A DNA stretch of 64,000 bases from NCBI GenBank assembly GCA_020996635.1, contig JAJJBE010000091.1, positions 1 to 64,000 of the forward strand, read 5' to 3'. Shown here piece after piece: positions 24,505 through 33,444 of the stretch. The stretch is from Bathymodiolus brooksi methanotrophic gill symbiont. Its GTDB lineage: Bacteria > Pseudomonadota > Gammaproteobacteria > Methylococcales > Methylomonadaceae. Both the position numbers and the translations under genes were made by a program. Numbering within the stretch: the stretch's first letter is position 1; the number at the start of each line of letters is the position of its first letter. The notes below the pieces were generated by a model that had not been told where the DNA came from, did no database searches, and worked only from the letters and a program-made list of their open reading frames with translations.

Positions 24505-24949
24505 TGATTAACACTCTGTTATTTTGCCTATAGAAATAGTATAAATTATTAAACACTTAAAAACCAAGTATTTTAGTAAAGAATTATACGCACTCATACT
24601 TCGCACGATCACGACTACGGTTTTCTATCAGTCGCTTATACCCATTACACTTGAAGATGCAGGATTTACACTGCGTCATCCCCGAAGTCTTTTATCGGGG
24701 ATCCAGTGATACCGCTAGGCTCCTGATTAAAACCTCCGGAGTGACGGGTGGGAAAAATTACTGCATCTTCAAGTAGCTTGGGTATATAGCCGATAGCTGT
24801 GTTGATAAAATAGTTGCGTAGCTAGCTATGCGCCTATTTCATCGTCTTGCTCTCGACTAAAATCAACTTGATATAAAATTCGCATCCGTAACCGCGCGAA
24901 GTATAGCTAAGTCTTAGATTTTATTGCGTTAACCACATTTACATCTTAT
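24505..24949. other. Intergenic region upstream of sodB
   Basis: This 445-base gap holds no gene. Most of it is a nested palindromic repeat (24594-24905). The remaining AT-rich 90 bases next to sodB probably hold its promoter; no Fur-box-like sequence was recognised. Confidence 0.6.
24594..24905. repeat. Nested palindromic intergenic repeat
   Basis: The core at 24649-24774 is bounded by ACTTGAAGATGCAG and its perfect complement. Inside is a short hairpin around CCCCGAAGTCTTTTATCGGGG. TATACCCA and its complement occur just outside each end. Further out, CATACTTCGCACG (24594 on) is partly complementary to CGCGCGAAGTATA (ending 24905). It contains no coding frame. It looks like one miniature element inserted into another or a single long imperfect palindrome. 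Confidence 0.7.
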
Positions 24950-25678
24950 TTATTTTTTGTAATCAACCTTATTTTTTTCTTTACGCGCTGTAACATCCGA
25001 ATACGTAGTGCTTTCTTCTTTACCATTTGAATCAGTGCCTGTATCTTTACGTGTGACTTCTCTACGCGGTAGCGCTTTAGCCGACTCTATAAATTCAGAA
25101 AACCACGGTAATTTAATGACGTCCTGCATATCAGCATCACTTAAAATTTCAGCTTCATCAGGCAAATTTCTGTAATCACGCGCCAACTCCAAAGACTCTT
25201 TACACGCATCAAAATTTTTATTTAATGCATGTAAACAGGCAAAATTATACGAAGCTACACCCTGCTGAATATTATCCGCAATACTAAATTTGTCCTTTGC
25301 TAAAGCATAAGTTGCTTTGCGTTCACTTTCAGCCTGTAATGGCGCCACTTCCATCAAAGCAACACCCCAATCCAGTGCAGCTGCTAAATAGTCACTTTTT
25401 GCAACCAAGCAAAATGAAAATTTTTTACCTGCTTCTTCATATAATGACTTAGCTTCCGAGCCTTCTTTTAATCGCGCCTGATACAATAAAGCAGACCCCC
25501 AATTATAAAGAGCGTCTTTAAAAGCTGAACTATCTGATTCCACTGCTTCATAGCCTAACATAGCCTCAGATAACAGTTTATTTGCCTGAAAGGCATCAGT
25601 AGTTTCTCGCGCCGCTAACACTTTTTTATTTGCTGACTTTACTTTTGATTTACCAACAATAGAACCCAATAACCCCAT
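24950..25678 (-). CDS. TPR-like repeat protein, function unknown
   Basis: This 242-residue protein is helical and repetitive: AFKDALYNWGSALLYQARLK, then YLAAALDWGVALMEVAPLQ and ASYNFACLHALNKNFDACKE follow a tetratricopeptide-like spacing (residues about 45-170). A charged tail ends the protein. No signal peptide or membrane segment is seen; it begins MGLLGSIVG. AAGGTG precedes the ATG. TPR proteins are usually scaffolds; partner unknown. It lies between rapA and the repeat region. Confidence 0.75.
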   Translation of the reverse strand: MGLLGSIVGKSKVKSANKKVLAARETTDAFQANKLLSEAMLGYEAVESDSSAFKDALYNWGSALLYQARLKEGSEAKSLYEEAGKKFSFCLVAKSDYLAAALDWGVALMEVAPLQAESERKATYALAKDKFSIADNIQQGVASYNFACLHALNKNFDACKESLELARDYRNLPDEAEILSDADMQDVIKLPWFSEFIESAKALPRREVTRKDTGTDSNGKEESTTYSDVTARKEKNKVDYKK

Positions 25679-25758
25679 GCCTACACCTTATTTTTATTTT
25701 AATTATGCACGTACATCTACTTAAAGCCTCAGCAAGTGCGACTCTCAAGTATTTGTAT

Positions 25759-28491
25759 TTAACTGCTTATAATAAATCGAACTGCGTCTAAGCGCAATTT
25801 TGCTTCTGTAATATACCCATGCGCAGCAATTGCCTTATCTTTCATTGCTTGCAAATCCTTAGGCTTTACAGCGGCATTTACCAAACCAAGCGCCTTTAAA
25901 CGCTTTATTTCACGCGCAGACGATTGCAACATAGCCGCGCTAGCTTTTGTTATAACATCCATCATTACAAGTTCAGAAGAGACTTCCGCTTTGGCAATCA
26001 TTGCCTCAATTTGACTCTGCTGGCTAACAATAAAGGCTGTCATTTGCTCATCCTCTATTTCATTTTTAACTTCATATAACTCATTATGCGGTATCTCCAC
26101 ACTTAAATCTTTACCCTTTTGATCAATTAATACACGTATAGGCATAACAGGCAAAAATCGATTAACTTGCAACAGACTAGGCGCACTACATTCAATAACA
26201 AACAAGCACTCGAGTAAATAGCCCCCACTCTCTAACTTATCATTTTCTACAATACTGACCGCTGCATTACCAATCGTATCCGCACTTAGCATTTCCATAA
26301 CAGCAACTAACATAGGATGCTCCCATGTCAAATACTGCATATCCTCTCTGGCTAACGCAATAGACCTATCTACAGTCACCGTCACGCCATCTTCTGGAAC
26401 CCAAGGAAAGTGGCTCACTCGCTGCAACTCTCCCAATTGTAAAATAGCGCAATTCTCAGAATGATATTCTGAATCTACTCCAAAACACTCAAAAACCTCC
26501 TCTAAATATTGCCATAACTGATTAGCTTGCTGCTCCTGCCTAATAACACTAATTAATTCATTCGCCTTATCCTGTCGACAAGAATTAAGCTCTAACAAAA
26601 TATCCCGAGACTGGTGCATATCTGCTTCGATTTTTTCAATGCATTCTTTTGAACTTTCAAGTAACTGACCTAAGCCCTGTTGAATTTCACTAACACACAC
26701 CTCTCGCAATCGTTCTTTTTGCAATCGATACACCTCGCCAGCTGCATTACTATTTTTTTGAAATAAGCTTAGGCCTTCTTCACTATACCACCGACATAAG
26801 CTGTGCTGCTGACTACCCACAACATAAGGCACGTGAATTTGAATACGCTGTTTTTGCCCAATTCGATCCAAACGGCCAATTCTTTGTTGCAGTAAATCTG
26901 GGTTCTCAGGTAAATCCAGTAAAATCAAATGATGAACAAATTGAAAATTACGCCCTTCACTACCAATTTCAGAGCATAACAAAATCTGTACCTTTGCTTC
27001 CTCATCTGAAAAATACGCAGCTGCTCTGTCACGCTCAATAATACTCATTCCCTCGTGGAAAGTAGCTGCATTAATTGCATGCTTATCACGTAATACTTTT
27101 TGCAAACGAACAACTGTTTCAGCTTGCTGACAAATCAGCAACACCTGCTCACCACTAGTTCCTGATAAATAATCAAGTAACCAATTTATGTATAACTGCT
27201 CGTCAGCAATATCCCCCTCTAAGGCATAGCAATGTAACTGCCTTTCTGGAAACCCTTTAATGACATGACGAGAATTTCTAAATAACACTCGCCCCGTGCC
27301 ATGCCTATCTATTAATTGATCAATAATCTCTAATTTATTTTCCAATACATTTTCACAAAGACCTTTATCCACTAGTTGCATCAATAAGGCTTTTTCTTGA
27401 GCGTTAAACTCATGCTCAGCAACAACTTTTTTCGCCAGTTGCGCAACCGGTTCAAACTCCAGCTCTTCCTTTATAAACTCAGCATAATCAAAGAATCTAT
27501 CCGCATCCAATAAACGCAATTGTGCAAAATGTGATTCCTTTCCTTGCTGCTCAGGCGTGGCTGTTAATAAAATCAAATTCTCTGCTTTTATCGCTAACTG
27601 CTCAACAAATAAATAGTCATCACTTACTTCGTTCTCAGACCATTGCAAATGATGCGCCTCATCAACGACAACAATATCCCATTCAGCATTAACAGCCTGC
27701 TCTTTTCTATGTGGGTTTTTCTCAAAAAAATCAAGACTACATAAAACCAACTGAGTACTTATAAAAGGATTTTCATCAATAATCGCTGTACACCGCTCTT
27801 CATCAAATAAGCTAAAACGTAAATTAAAGCGCCTCCACATTTCAACCAACCACTGATGCAACAAGCTATCAGGAACTAATATTATGACTCGCGATGATAA
27901 CCCAGCACGCAGTCGGTACTGTAGGATCATACCTGCTTCAATTGTTTTCCCCAGCCCTACCTCATCAGCAAGCATAATGCGTGCTTTATCTCGGCTTGCC
28001 ACTTCATGCGCTATATAAATTTGATGTGGAATTAGAGATGCTCTTGCAGACAACAAGCCTCTTGCACTACTTTGCTGCAACCTTTGCATATGCAGCCATG
28101 TTTCATAGCGCAAAGAAAACCAACGCCCTGCCTCTGATCGTCCCATAAATAGACGGTCTTGTGGCTTATTAAATTGTAAATGGTGATTAAGGTTAGTCTC
28201 ATCTATCCACCCTTTTTCACCTGTGCCAGTAAGAATTTCATAACGAATAAGACCTTCCTCTTCCACTAATGAAACAACAGCCCCATCAAGCCCATCGAGA
28301 GATTCAATCTTATCTAGGCGCTTAAATCGCACGCGAGTTAAGGGGCAATTATCACTTGCATAAACACGACGCTCTTCTGCAGCTAAATATAATACTGTTA
28401 CTCGGCTTGCACTCACCTCAAGTATTAAACCTAAACCAAGCTCTGGCTCTGAACCACTAACCCAGCGCTGCCCCACAATAAAGCCACTCAT
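25759..28491 (-). CDS. rapA: RNA polymerase-associated ATPase RapA
   Basis: A 910-residue SWI2/SNF2-type ATPase that recycles RNA polymerase after termination. N-terminal Tudor-like region (VGQRWVSGSEPELGLG), motif I LADEVGLGKTIEAGMIL (about 174-190), motif II VVVDEAHHLQWS, motif III LLTATPEQQGKESHF, and helicase motif VI QQRIGRLDRIGQKQRI are visible. It is about 58 residues shorter than the E. coli protein (968), mostly in the spacer and C-terminal part. Adjacent to the rplS terminator, it is likely separately transcribed. Confidence 0.95.
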   Translation of the reverse strand: MSGFIVGQRWVSGSEPELGLGLILEVSASRVTVLYLAAEERRVYASDNCPLTRVRFKRLDKIESLDGLDGAVVSLVEEEGLIRYEILTGTGEKGWIDETNLNHHLQFNKPQDRLFMGRSEAGRWFSLRYETWLHMQRLQQSSARGLLSARASLIPHQIYIAHEVASRDKARIMLADEVGLGKTIEAGMILQYRLRAGLSSRVIILVPDSLLHQWLVEMWRRFNLRFSLFDEERCTAIIDENPFISTQLVLCSLDFFEKNPHRKEQAVNAEWDIVVVDEAHHLQWSENEVSDDYLFVEQLAIKAENLILLTATPEQQGKESHFAQLRLLDADRFFDYAEFIKEELEFEPVAQLAKKVVAEHEFNAQEKALLMQLVDKGLCENVLENKLEIIDQLIDRHGTGRVLFRNSRHVIKGFPERQLHCYALEGDIADEQLYINWLLDYLSGTSGEQVLLICQQAETVVRLQKVLRDKHAINAATFHEGMSIIERDRAAAYFSDEEAKVQILLCSEIGSEGRNFQFVHHLILLDLPENPDLLQQRIGRLDRIGQKQRIQIHVPYVVGSQQHSLCRWYSEEGLSLFQKNSNAAGEVYRLQKERLREVCVSEIQQGLGQLLESSKECIEKIEADMHQSRDILLELNSCRQDKANELISVIRQEQQANQLWQYLEEVFECFGVDSEYHSENCAILQLGELQRVSHFPWVPEDGVTVTVDRSIALAREDMQYLTWEHPMLVAVMEMLSADTIGNAAVSIVENDKLESGGYLLECLFVIECSAPSLLQVNRFLPVMPIRVLIDQKGKDLSVEIPHNELYEVKNEIEDEQMTAFIVSQQSQIEAMIAKAEVSSELVMMDVITKASAAMLQSSAREIKRLKALGLVNAAVKPKDLQAMKDKAIAAHGYITEAKLRLDAVRFIISS

Positions 28492-28532
28492 TTACTTACC
28501 TTTTTCAACTAGTATAAAAAACCAACAGGCAT

Positions 28533-28560
28533 AAAAAAAGGCATCCGAAGACACCTTTTT
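28533..28560 (-). terminator. Terminator of the rpsP-rimM-trmD-rplS operon
   Basis: On the minus strand AAAAAGGTGTC, TTCG tetraloop and GATGCCTTTTTTT form a hairpin with two G-T pairs followed by a T-run, 24 bases past rplS. Confidence 0.85.
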
Positions 28561-28584
28561 GATTCGTATAAAAGAATAACTAAA

Positions 28585-28929
28585 TTATAGTTTTTCTCTA
28601 ATACGTGCAGCACGACCTGTAAGCTCACGTAAGTAATATAACTTAGCTCTACGTACAGCACCACGACGCTTAACTTCAATATCACCAACTAACGGGCTGT
28701 GAGTTTGAAAAACACGCTCAACACCCACTCCGTGAGAAATCTTTCTAACAGTAAATGCAGAATTTAATCCACGATTACGTTTAGCGATTACAACACCTTC
28801 AAAAGCCTGCAATCTCTCACGATCGCCTTCTTTTACTTTTACTTGCACAACAACTGTATCACCAGGATTAAATACTGGTAGATCTATTTTAAGCTGCTCA
28901 GCTTCTAATTGACTAATAATATTACTCAT
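28585..28929 (-). CDS. rplS: 50S ribosomal protein L19 (bL19)
   Basis: 114 residues, as usual. [20 protein letters not shown], then [20 protein letters not shown] and [20 protein letters not shown] identify bL19, which sits at the subunit interface. The start overlaps the end of trmD by eight bases. It is the last gene of the rpsP operon. Confidence 0.98.
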   Translation of the reverse strand: MSNIISQLEAEQLKIDLPVFNPGDTVVVQVKVKEGDRERLQAFEGVVIAKRNRGLNSAFTVRKISHGVGVERVFQTHSPLVGDIEVKRRGAVRRAKLYYLRELTGRAARIREKL

Positions 28930-29683
28930 TACTGCACCTTTTATACTTCAATTCAATTTTAAATTCTTCTAACAACGATGTCTCGACCGCCGTCAATTCT
29001 TTTCCAAGCAACAAATCAGGTCGCTTTAGCCACGTATATCCTAATGACTGCTTTAAACGCCATTGCTCAATTTCTTTATGGTTCCCACTTAATAAAACAG
29101 CAGGAACTTGCTCGTCAACAATAATTTCTGGACGCGTATAATGAGGGCAATCTAACAAGCCATTCATATGCGAGTCCTGCTGAGCAGAATCTTCATCACC
29201 TAGTACACCAGGCAAAAGCCGAGAAATTGCATCAACAACAACTAATGCGGCTAACTCTCCACCGCTAATAACAAAATCACCCAATGACCATTCTTCCTGA
29301 CATTCACTAGAGATAAATCGCTCATCCAGCCCCTCGTAACGCCCTGCAACCAATATTAATTGATCTAACTCAGCATTTTCATTAAGAAGTTGCTGAGTAA
29401 TAGGTTTTCCTTGTGGACTTAAATAAACAACTTTAACGCGTTCCACATCCGTAGAACATTTTGCACTCTCTAAAGCATCCTTTAATGGCTGATATTTCAT
29501 CACCATTCCCGGACCACCGCCATAAGGACAATCATCAACTGTTTTGTGCTTGTCAGAAGTATATTCTCTAGGGTTCCAGACTGATAACTGCACTAAACCA
29601 TTTTTTATAGCTCGCCCAGTCACTCCATTCATAGCACTATCTAGCACCATCTCCGGAAAAATCGTCAAGATATCAAAACGCAT
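28922..29683 (-). CDS. trmD: tRNA (guanine37-N1)-methyltransferase
   Basis: A 253-residue SPOUT methyltransferase making m1G37, which prevents frameshifting. It starts [13 protein letters not shown] and has [18 protein letters not shown], the knot-forming [13 protein letters not shown] and [19 protein letters not shown] (AdoMet site), and CPHYTRPEI. One-base overlap with rimM and eight-base overlap with rplS indicate tight coupling. Confidence 0.98.
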   Translation of the reverse strand: MRFDILTIFPEMVLDSAMNGVTGRAIKNGLVQLSVWNPREYTSDKHKTVDDCPYGGGPGMVMKYQPLKDALESAKCSTDVERVKVVYLSPQGKPITQQLLNENAELDQLILVAGRYEGLDERFISSECQEEWSLGDFVISGGELAALVVVDAISRLLPGVLGDEDSAQQDSHMNGLLDCPHYTRPEIIVDEQVPAVLLSGNHKEIEQWRLKQSLGYTWLKRPDLLLGKELTAVETSLLEEFKIELKYKRCSNE

Positions 29684-30186
29684 TAAAAATCAGGATCCCA
29701 ATCAACAAGTATGACACCTGTGCTTAAATCTATATCCATAATAGTTTGCTCTTGCAAAAAAGGAATTAATCGCTCCCTTTCTCCCATCACAACCACTACA
29801 TCATTAGCACCTGTTTCTAACATTTGCTGAACAGTCCCTAATTCCACACCTTCAACAGTCTTTACCTGCAAGCCAATCAAGTCAGCCCAATAATACTCAC
29901 CACGCCTTGCTTTTGGTAATTGTTCAGGACGAATATATATGTCCCAGCCATTTAATTCAGCAGCCTCATCTCTATCGATGAGCCCATCTAAACAGGCAAC
30001 AACTGTTTTTCCATGTCGCCTACCATTAACAACTTCAACTAATTTGCTTTCCTTGCCTTTTTTCAAAATCCAAGGCGAATAAGCTAATATGTTTTCACGT
30101 ACATCTGTATATGAATATACTTTTATCCAGCCTTTGACACCCAAGATTCCAGATATTTTACCAACACTAATTAATTCTTCAGCCAA
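29683..30186 (-). CDS. rimM: Ribosome maturation factor RimM
   Basis: A 167-residue 30S assembly factor binding S19 and the 16S head. The N-terminal VGKISGILGVKGWIKVYSYT and the PRC-barrel region EYYWADLIGLQVKTVEG with GANDVVVV and RLIPFLQE match the family. It lies between rpsP and trmD with only two bases to rpsP. Confidence 0.97.
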   Translation of the reverse strand: MAEELISVGKISGILGVKGWIKVYSYTDVRENILAYSPWILKKGKESKLVEVVNGRRHGKTVVACLDGLIDRDEAAELNGWDIYIRPEQLPKARRGEYYWADLIGLQVKTVEGVELGTVQQMLETGANDVVVVMGERERLIPFLQEQTIMDIDLSTGVILVDWDPDF

Positions 30187-30188
30187 GC

Positions 30189-30446
30189 TTATGCAGCAGC
30201 GGCTTGTTTTTTAGCGCCTTTAATTAACTTAGCAACACGCTCAGAAGGCTGTGCACCTAATCCTTTCCAATGCTCAACACGCTCAGAGTCTAATCTTAAT
30301 TTTTCTTCAGAGCCTTTTGCCAGTGGATTAAAAAAACCTAAACGTTCGATATAACGTCCATCACGGCTATTTCTGCTATCAGTTACGACAACATGATAAA
30401 AGGGACGATTTTTTTGTCCACCTCTTGCAAGACGAATAACTACCAT
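30189..30446 (-). CDS. rpsP: 30S ribosomal protein S16 (bS16)
   Basis: At 85 residues it has the normal length: [40 protein letters not shown] and [17 protein letters not shown] are canonical for bS16, a 16S rRNA platform/assembly protein. It is the first gene of the rpsP-rimM-trmD-rplS operon, with 129 bases separating it from ffh. Confidence 0.98.
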   Translation of the reverse strand: MVVIRLARGGQKNRPFYHVVVTDSRNSRDGRYIERLGFFNPLAKGSEEKLRLDSERVEHWKGLGAQPSERVAKLIKGAKKQAAAA

Positions 30447-30575
30447 CTACATTTCCTCAAAAATACATTTAACCAAATTTAATCCATCTATTCTACGCGT
30501 TTTAATTAACATGTGAAGCCAATTATATAAAAACATGTATATAACGAATTATCCAATACACTAACCAGCTATCAA

Positions 30576-31931
30576 CTAGCTGCGCATACCACGCATATTC
30601 CCTTTAATTCCACGCATCATATTCGCCATATTGCCTTTTTGGAATTTTTTCATCATTTTTTGCATCATTTTAAATTGCTTTAAAACACGATTTACATCCT
30701 GCAACTCCTGCCCTGATCCTGCTGCAATTCGCTTTTTCCGATTACCTTTAATTAAATCAGGGTGACGCTTTTCTTGATTGGTCATTGAGCGAATAACTGC
30801 GATTTGTCGCGCAAGCGCCTTATCATTAACTTGATCCCGCATTTCTTTAGGAACATCATTAATTCCAGGCAATTTATCCATCATTGCACCTACACCACCC
30901 ATGTTTTGCATTTGCTCTAACTGCTCAACAAAATCTGCCAGATCAAAGCCTTTGCCTTTACGTAGTTTCTTAGCTAACTTATCTGCTTTCTTTTTATCAA
31001 CTTTTTGCTCTATGTCCTCAATCAGGCTGAGCATATCCCCCATACCCAAGATCCGAGAAGCTAGTCTGTCTGGATGAAAAGGCTCTAGTGCATCAGTTGT
31101 CTCACCGACCCCAATAAATTTAATGGATTTGCCAGTAATATGCCTAATTGATAATGCTGCACCACCTCGCGCATCACCATCCGTCTTAGTTAGCACCACC
31201 CCAGTTAAAGGTAGGGCCTCATCAAATGCTTTCGCAGTATTGGCAGCATCTTGACCTGTCATGCTGTCAACCACAAATAATGTTTCTACTGGGTTAATAG
31301 CTGCATGCAACTCTTTAATCTCTGTCATCATTTCTTCGTCAATATGCATACGACCTGCAGTATCAACAATAACAACATCTAAAAATTGTTTTTTCGCCTG
31401 CTCAATAGCTGCCGTTACGATTTGTACCGCTGTTTGCGAAACATCTGTATCAAAAAATGTCAGCGATAAATCATTGGCCAATGTTTCTAGTTGCTTAATA
31501 GCCGCAGGGCGATAAATATCAGCACTCACCACACCAACTGACTTATTTTCTGATTCTTTTAGCCAGCGACCTAATTTAGCAACAGTTGTCGTCTTACCTG
31601 CCCCTTGCAAACCTGCCATCAAAATAATCGCTGGCGGGTTAGCCTTTAAATCTAAAGACTCATTCGCTTCCCCCATAACGGAGACAAGCTCAGCCTGCAC
31701 AACCTTAATTAATGATTGCCCCGGCGAAAGACTATCTTGAACTTCTTTACCTAAAGCACGCTCTCGCACACTATCAATAAAAGCAGTAACAACTGAAAGC
31801 GCGACATCAGCTTCAAGTAAGGCCATGCGTACTTCGCGTAAAGTGTCCTTAACATTATCTTCAGTTAGTCGGCCTTGACCCCGAATATTTTTTAAGGTCT
31901 TTCCTAATCGATCGGTTAAATTATCAAACAT
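30576..31931 (-). CDS. ffh: Signal recognition particle protein Ffh
   Basis: A 451-residue SRP54 GTPase that, with 4.5S RNA, targets membrane proteins to FtsY and SecYEG. It has the N domain (1-90), G domain motifs GLQGAGKTTTVAKLG (about 105-119), DTAGRMH and LTKTDGDARGGAALS, and a methionine-rich M domain (from about 300) ending in MMKKFQKGNMANMMRGIKG. No 4.5S RNA gene is recognised nearby. It lies between ntrX and rpsP. Confidence 0.98.
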   Translation of the reverse strand: MFDNLTDRLGKTLKNIRGQGRLTEDNVKDTLREVRMALLEADVALSVVTAFIDSVRERALGKEVQDSLSPGQSLIKVVQAELVSVMGEANESLDLKANPPAIILMAGLQGAGKTTTVAKLGRWLKESENKSVGVVSADIYRPAAIKQLETLANDLSLTFFDTDVSQTAVQIVTAAIEQAKKQFLDVVIVDTAGRMHIDEEMMTEIKELHAAINPVETLFVVDSMTGQDAANTAKAFDEALPLTGVVLTKTDGDARGGAALSIRHITGKSIKFIGVGETTDALEPFHPDRLASRILGMGDMLSLIEDIEQKVDKKKADKLAKKLRKGKGFDLADFVEQLEQMQNMGGVGAMMDKLPGINDVPKEMRDQVNDKALARQIAVIRSMTNQEKRHPDLIKGNRKKRIAAGSGQELQDVNRVLKQFKMMQKMMKKFQKGNMANMMRGIKGNMRGMRS

Positions 31932-32075
31932 ATTGAGTACTAAAATCTGTAGGCTACACAGCTAGATTCCATTAATGAATCCAGCTATTAAAACACCTAA
32001 TCTAAGGGAACCCATCAAAACAGGGCGTAAGTTTTCTCTATTATCCTAAAAATAACCGCTAGGGTAAACAAGCAT

Positions 32076-33428
32076 CTATTCTTTTATACTTAAAGCATGC
32101 AGCTTACGATAAAGATGAGTGCGCTCTACGCCAACAGCAGCAGCGAGTTTTGCAACATTTCTGTCATTTTCATTAAAATGAAAAAGCAAATATGCTTTTT
32201 CAAATTGCTCCCTAGCTTCTTTAAGTGGTAACCCAAAGAAATCTAAAGATTTAGTTGTTTGCTTAACGTTACTTGGCACTCGCGTCAGCGCATGCTCAAC
32301 TTCTGCCAGTTCAATATCATCCCCACCGCCTAAAATCATAACGCGTTGCACTAAATTTTTTAATTCTGCAACATTCCCTGGCCAAGCGTAATTACGTAAA
32401 TAATTTAAAGCAGGCATAGAAAACTGTCTAAAAGCTACTTTCTCATACTGGATAAAAAAATCTATATAAAAATTTAGCAATGTCGGCACATCTTCACTAT
32501 GCTCTCGTAAAGGCTCAAGCTGTAATTCCACTTCATTAAGCACATAATAGAGATCTTGACGAAAACGCCCTGCTAACACCTCTTTATATAAAAAATCAGT
32601 TGCCGAAGTGACCACGCGAAAGTCAGCATTAATTTTTTGAGTTCCTCCCACCCGCATAAAAACACCTGTTTTTAGTGCATTTAAGAGTTTATATTGAGTA
32701 TTAGCATCAATGATAGAAATATCCGATAAAAACAATAGACCACCTTGTGCTTTTTCCAGCGCACCAACAAGGACCTCCCCAGCATGCTCTTGACCAAATA
32801 ATTCAACAGCTGCACGCTCTTGTTCAACTGAAACATTAACAAACGCTCCTTCTTCGTGCACACTGCATGATTGTAAAAAACATGCATAAAGTTCTTTACC
32901 AACCCCATGCTCACCAACAAACATTAAATTTGCATCATGCTGAGATAATTGCTTCAATTGCTGCTTAATCCGCTTTGAAAATTCACTACGCCCAACGGGG
33001 TCAGTATTTCCAGCCAATTTCCGCTTTAAGCCTTTATTTTCACGCTGTAATAAATAGGCAGCAATTGCTCGCTGTACAGTTAACAATAGCCTTGCTAGCG
33101 ATAATGGTTTTTCTAGAAAGCCATAAGCGCCTAATTTTGTCGCATCAACAGCGGTATCAATAGTTGCATGTCCTGACATCATAATAACGGGGACACTAAA
33201 ACTGACACCAGAAACCCACTCTTTCAACAAAGTAATGCCATCCGTATCTGGCATCCAAATATCCAAAAGAACCAGGTCTAAATATTCACTGTTTTTTATT
33301 TCTCTTGCTTCCTCTGCATTTTTCGCAATAAAAACAATATACCCTTCATCCTGAAGAATCTCCTGTACTACCCCACAAATATCAGGCTCATCATCTACAA
33401 CTAAAATTTTTGCTTTGTAATTTCCCAT
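32076..33428 (-). CDS. ntrX: NtrX-like response regulator with degenerate sigma-54 domain
   Basis: A 450-residue regulator. The receiver has VDDEPDIC and the phospho-accepting aspartate in VLLDIWMPD (about 57). The central AAA+ domain has Walker A VGEHGVGKEL, but the GAFTGA loop after ELFG is missing (ELFGQEHAGEVLVGALEKAQ) and Walker B reads GGLLFLSDI instead of GGTLFLDEI. A Fis-type helix-turn-helix (KLAAAVGVERTHLYRKL) ends it. Without GAFTGA it probably does not remodel sigma-54 polymerase and acts as a DNA-binding switch. Its partner kinase ntrY is 16 bases upstream. The exact ntrX name rests on gene order and architecture. Confidence 0.85.
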   Translation of the reverse strand: MGNYKAKILVVDDEPDICGVVQEILQDEGYIVFIAKNAEEAREIKNSEYLDLVLLDIWMPDTDGITLLKEWVSGVSFSVPVIMMSGHATIDTAVDATKLGAYGFLEKPLSLARLLLTVQRAIAAYLLQRENKGLKRKLAGNTDPVGRSEFSKRIKQQLKQLSQHDANLMFVGEHGVGKELYACFLQSCSVHEEGAFVNVSVEQERAAVELFGQEHAGEVLVGALEKAQGGLLFLSDISIIDANTQYKLLNALKTGVFMRVGGTQKINADFRVVTSATDFLYKEVLAGRFRQDLYYVLNEVELQLEPLREHSEDVPTLLNFYIDFFIQYEKVAFRQFSMPALNYLRNYAWPGNVAELKNLVQRVMILGGGDDIELAEVEHALTRVPSNVKQTTKSLDFFGLPLKEAREQFEKAYLLFHFNENDRNVAKLAAAVGVERTHLYRKLHALSIKE

Positions 33429-33444
33429 CTAACCCAAACCCTAA

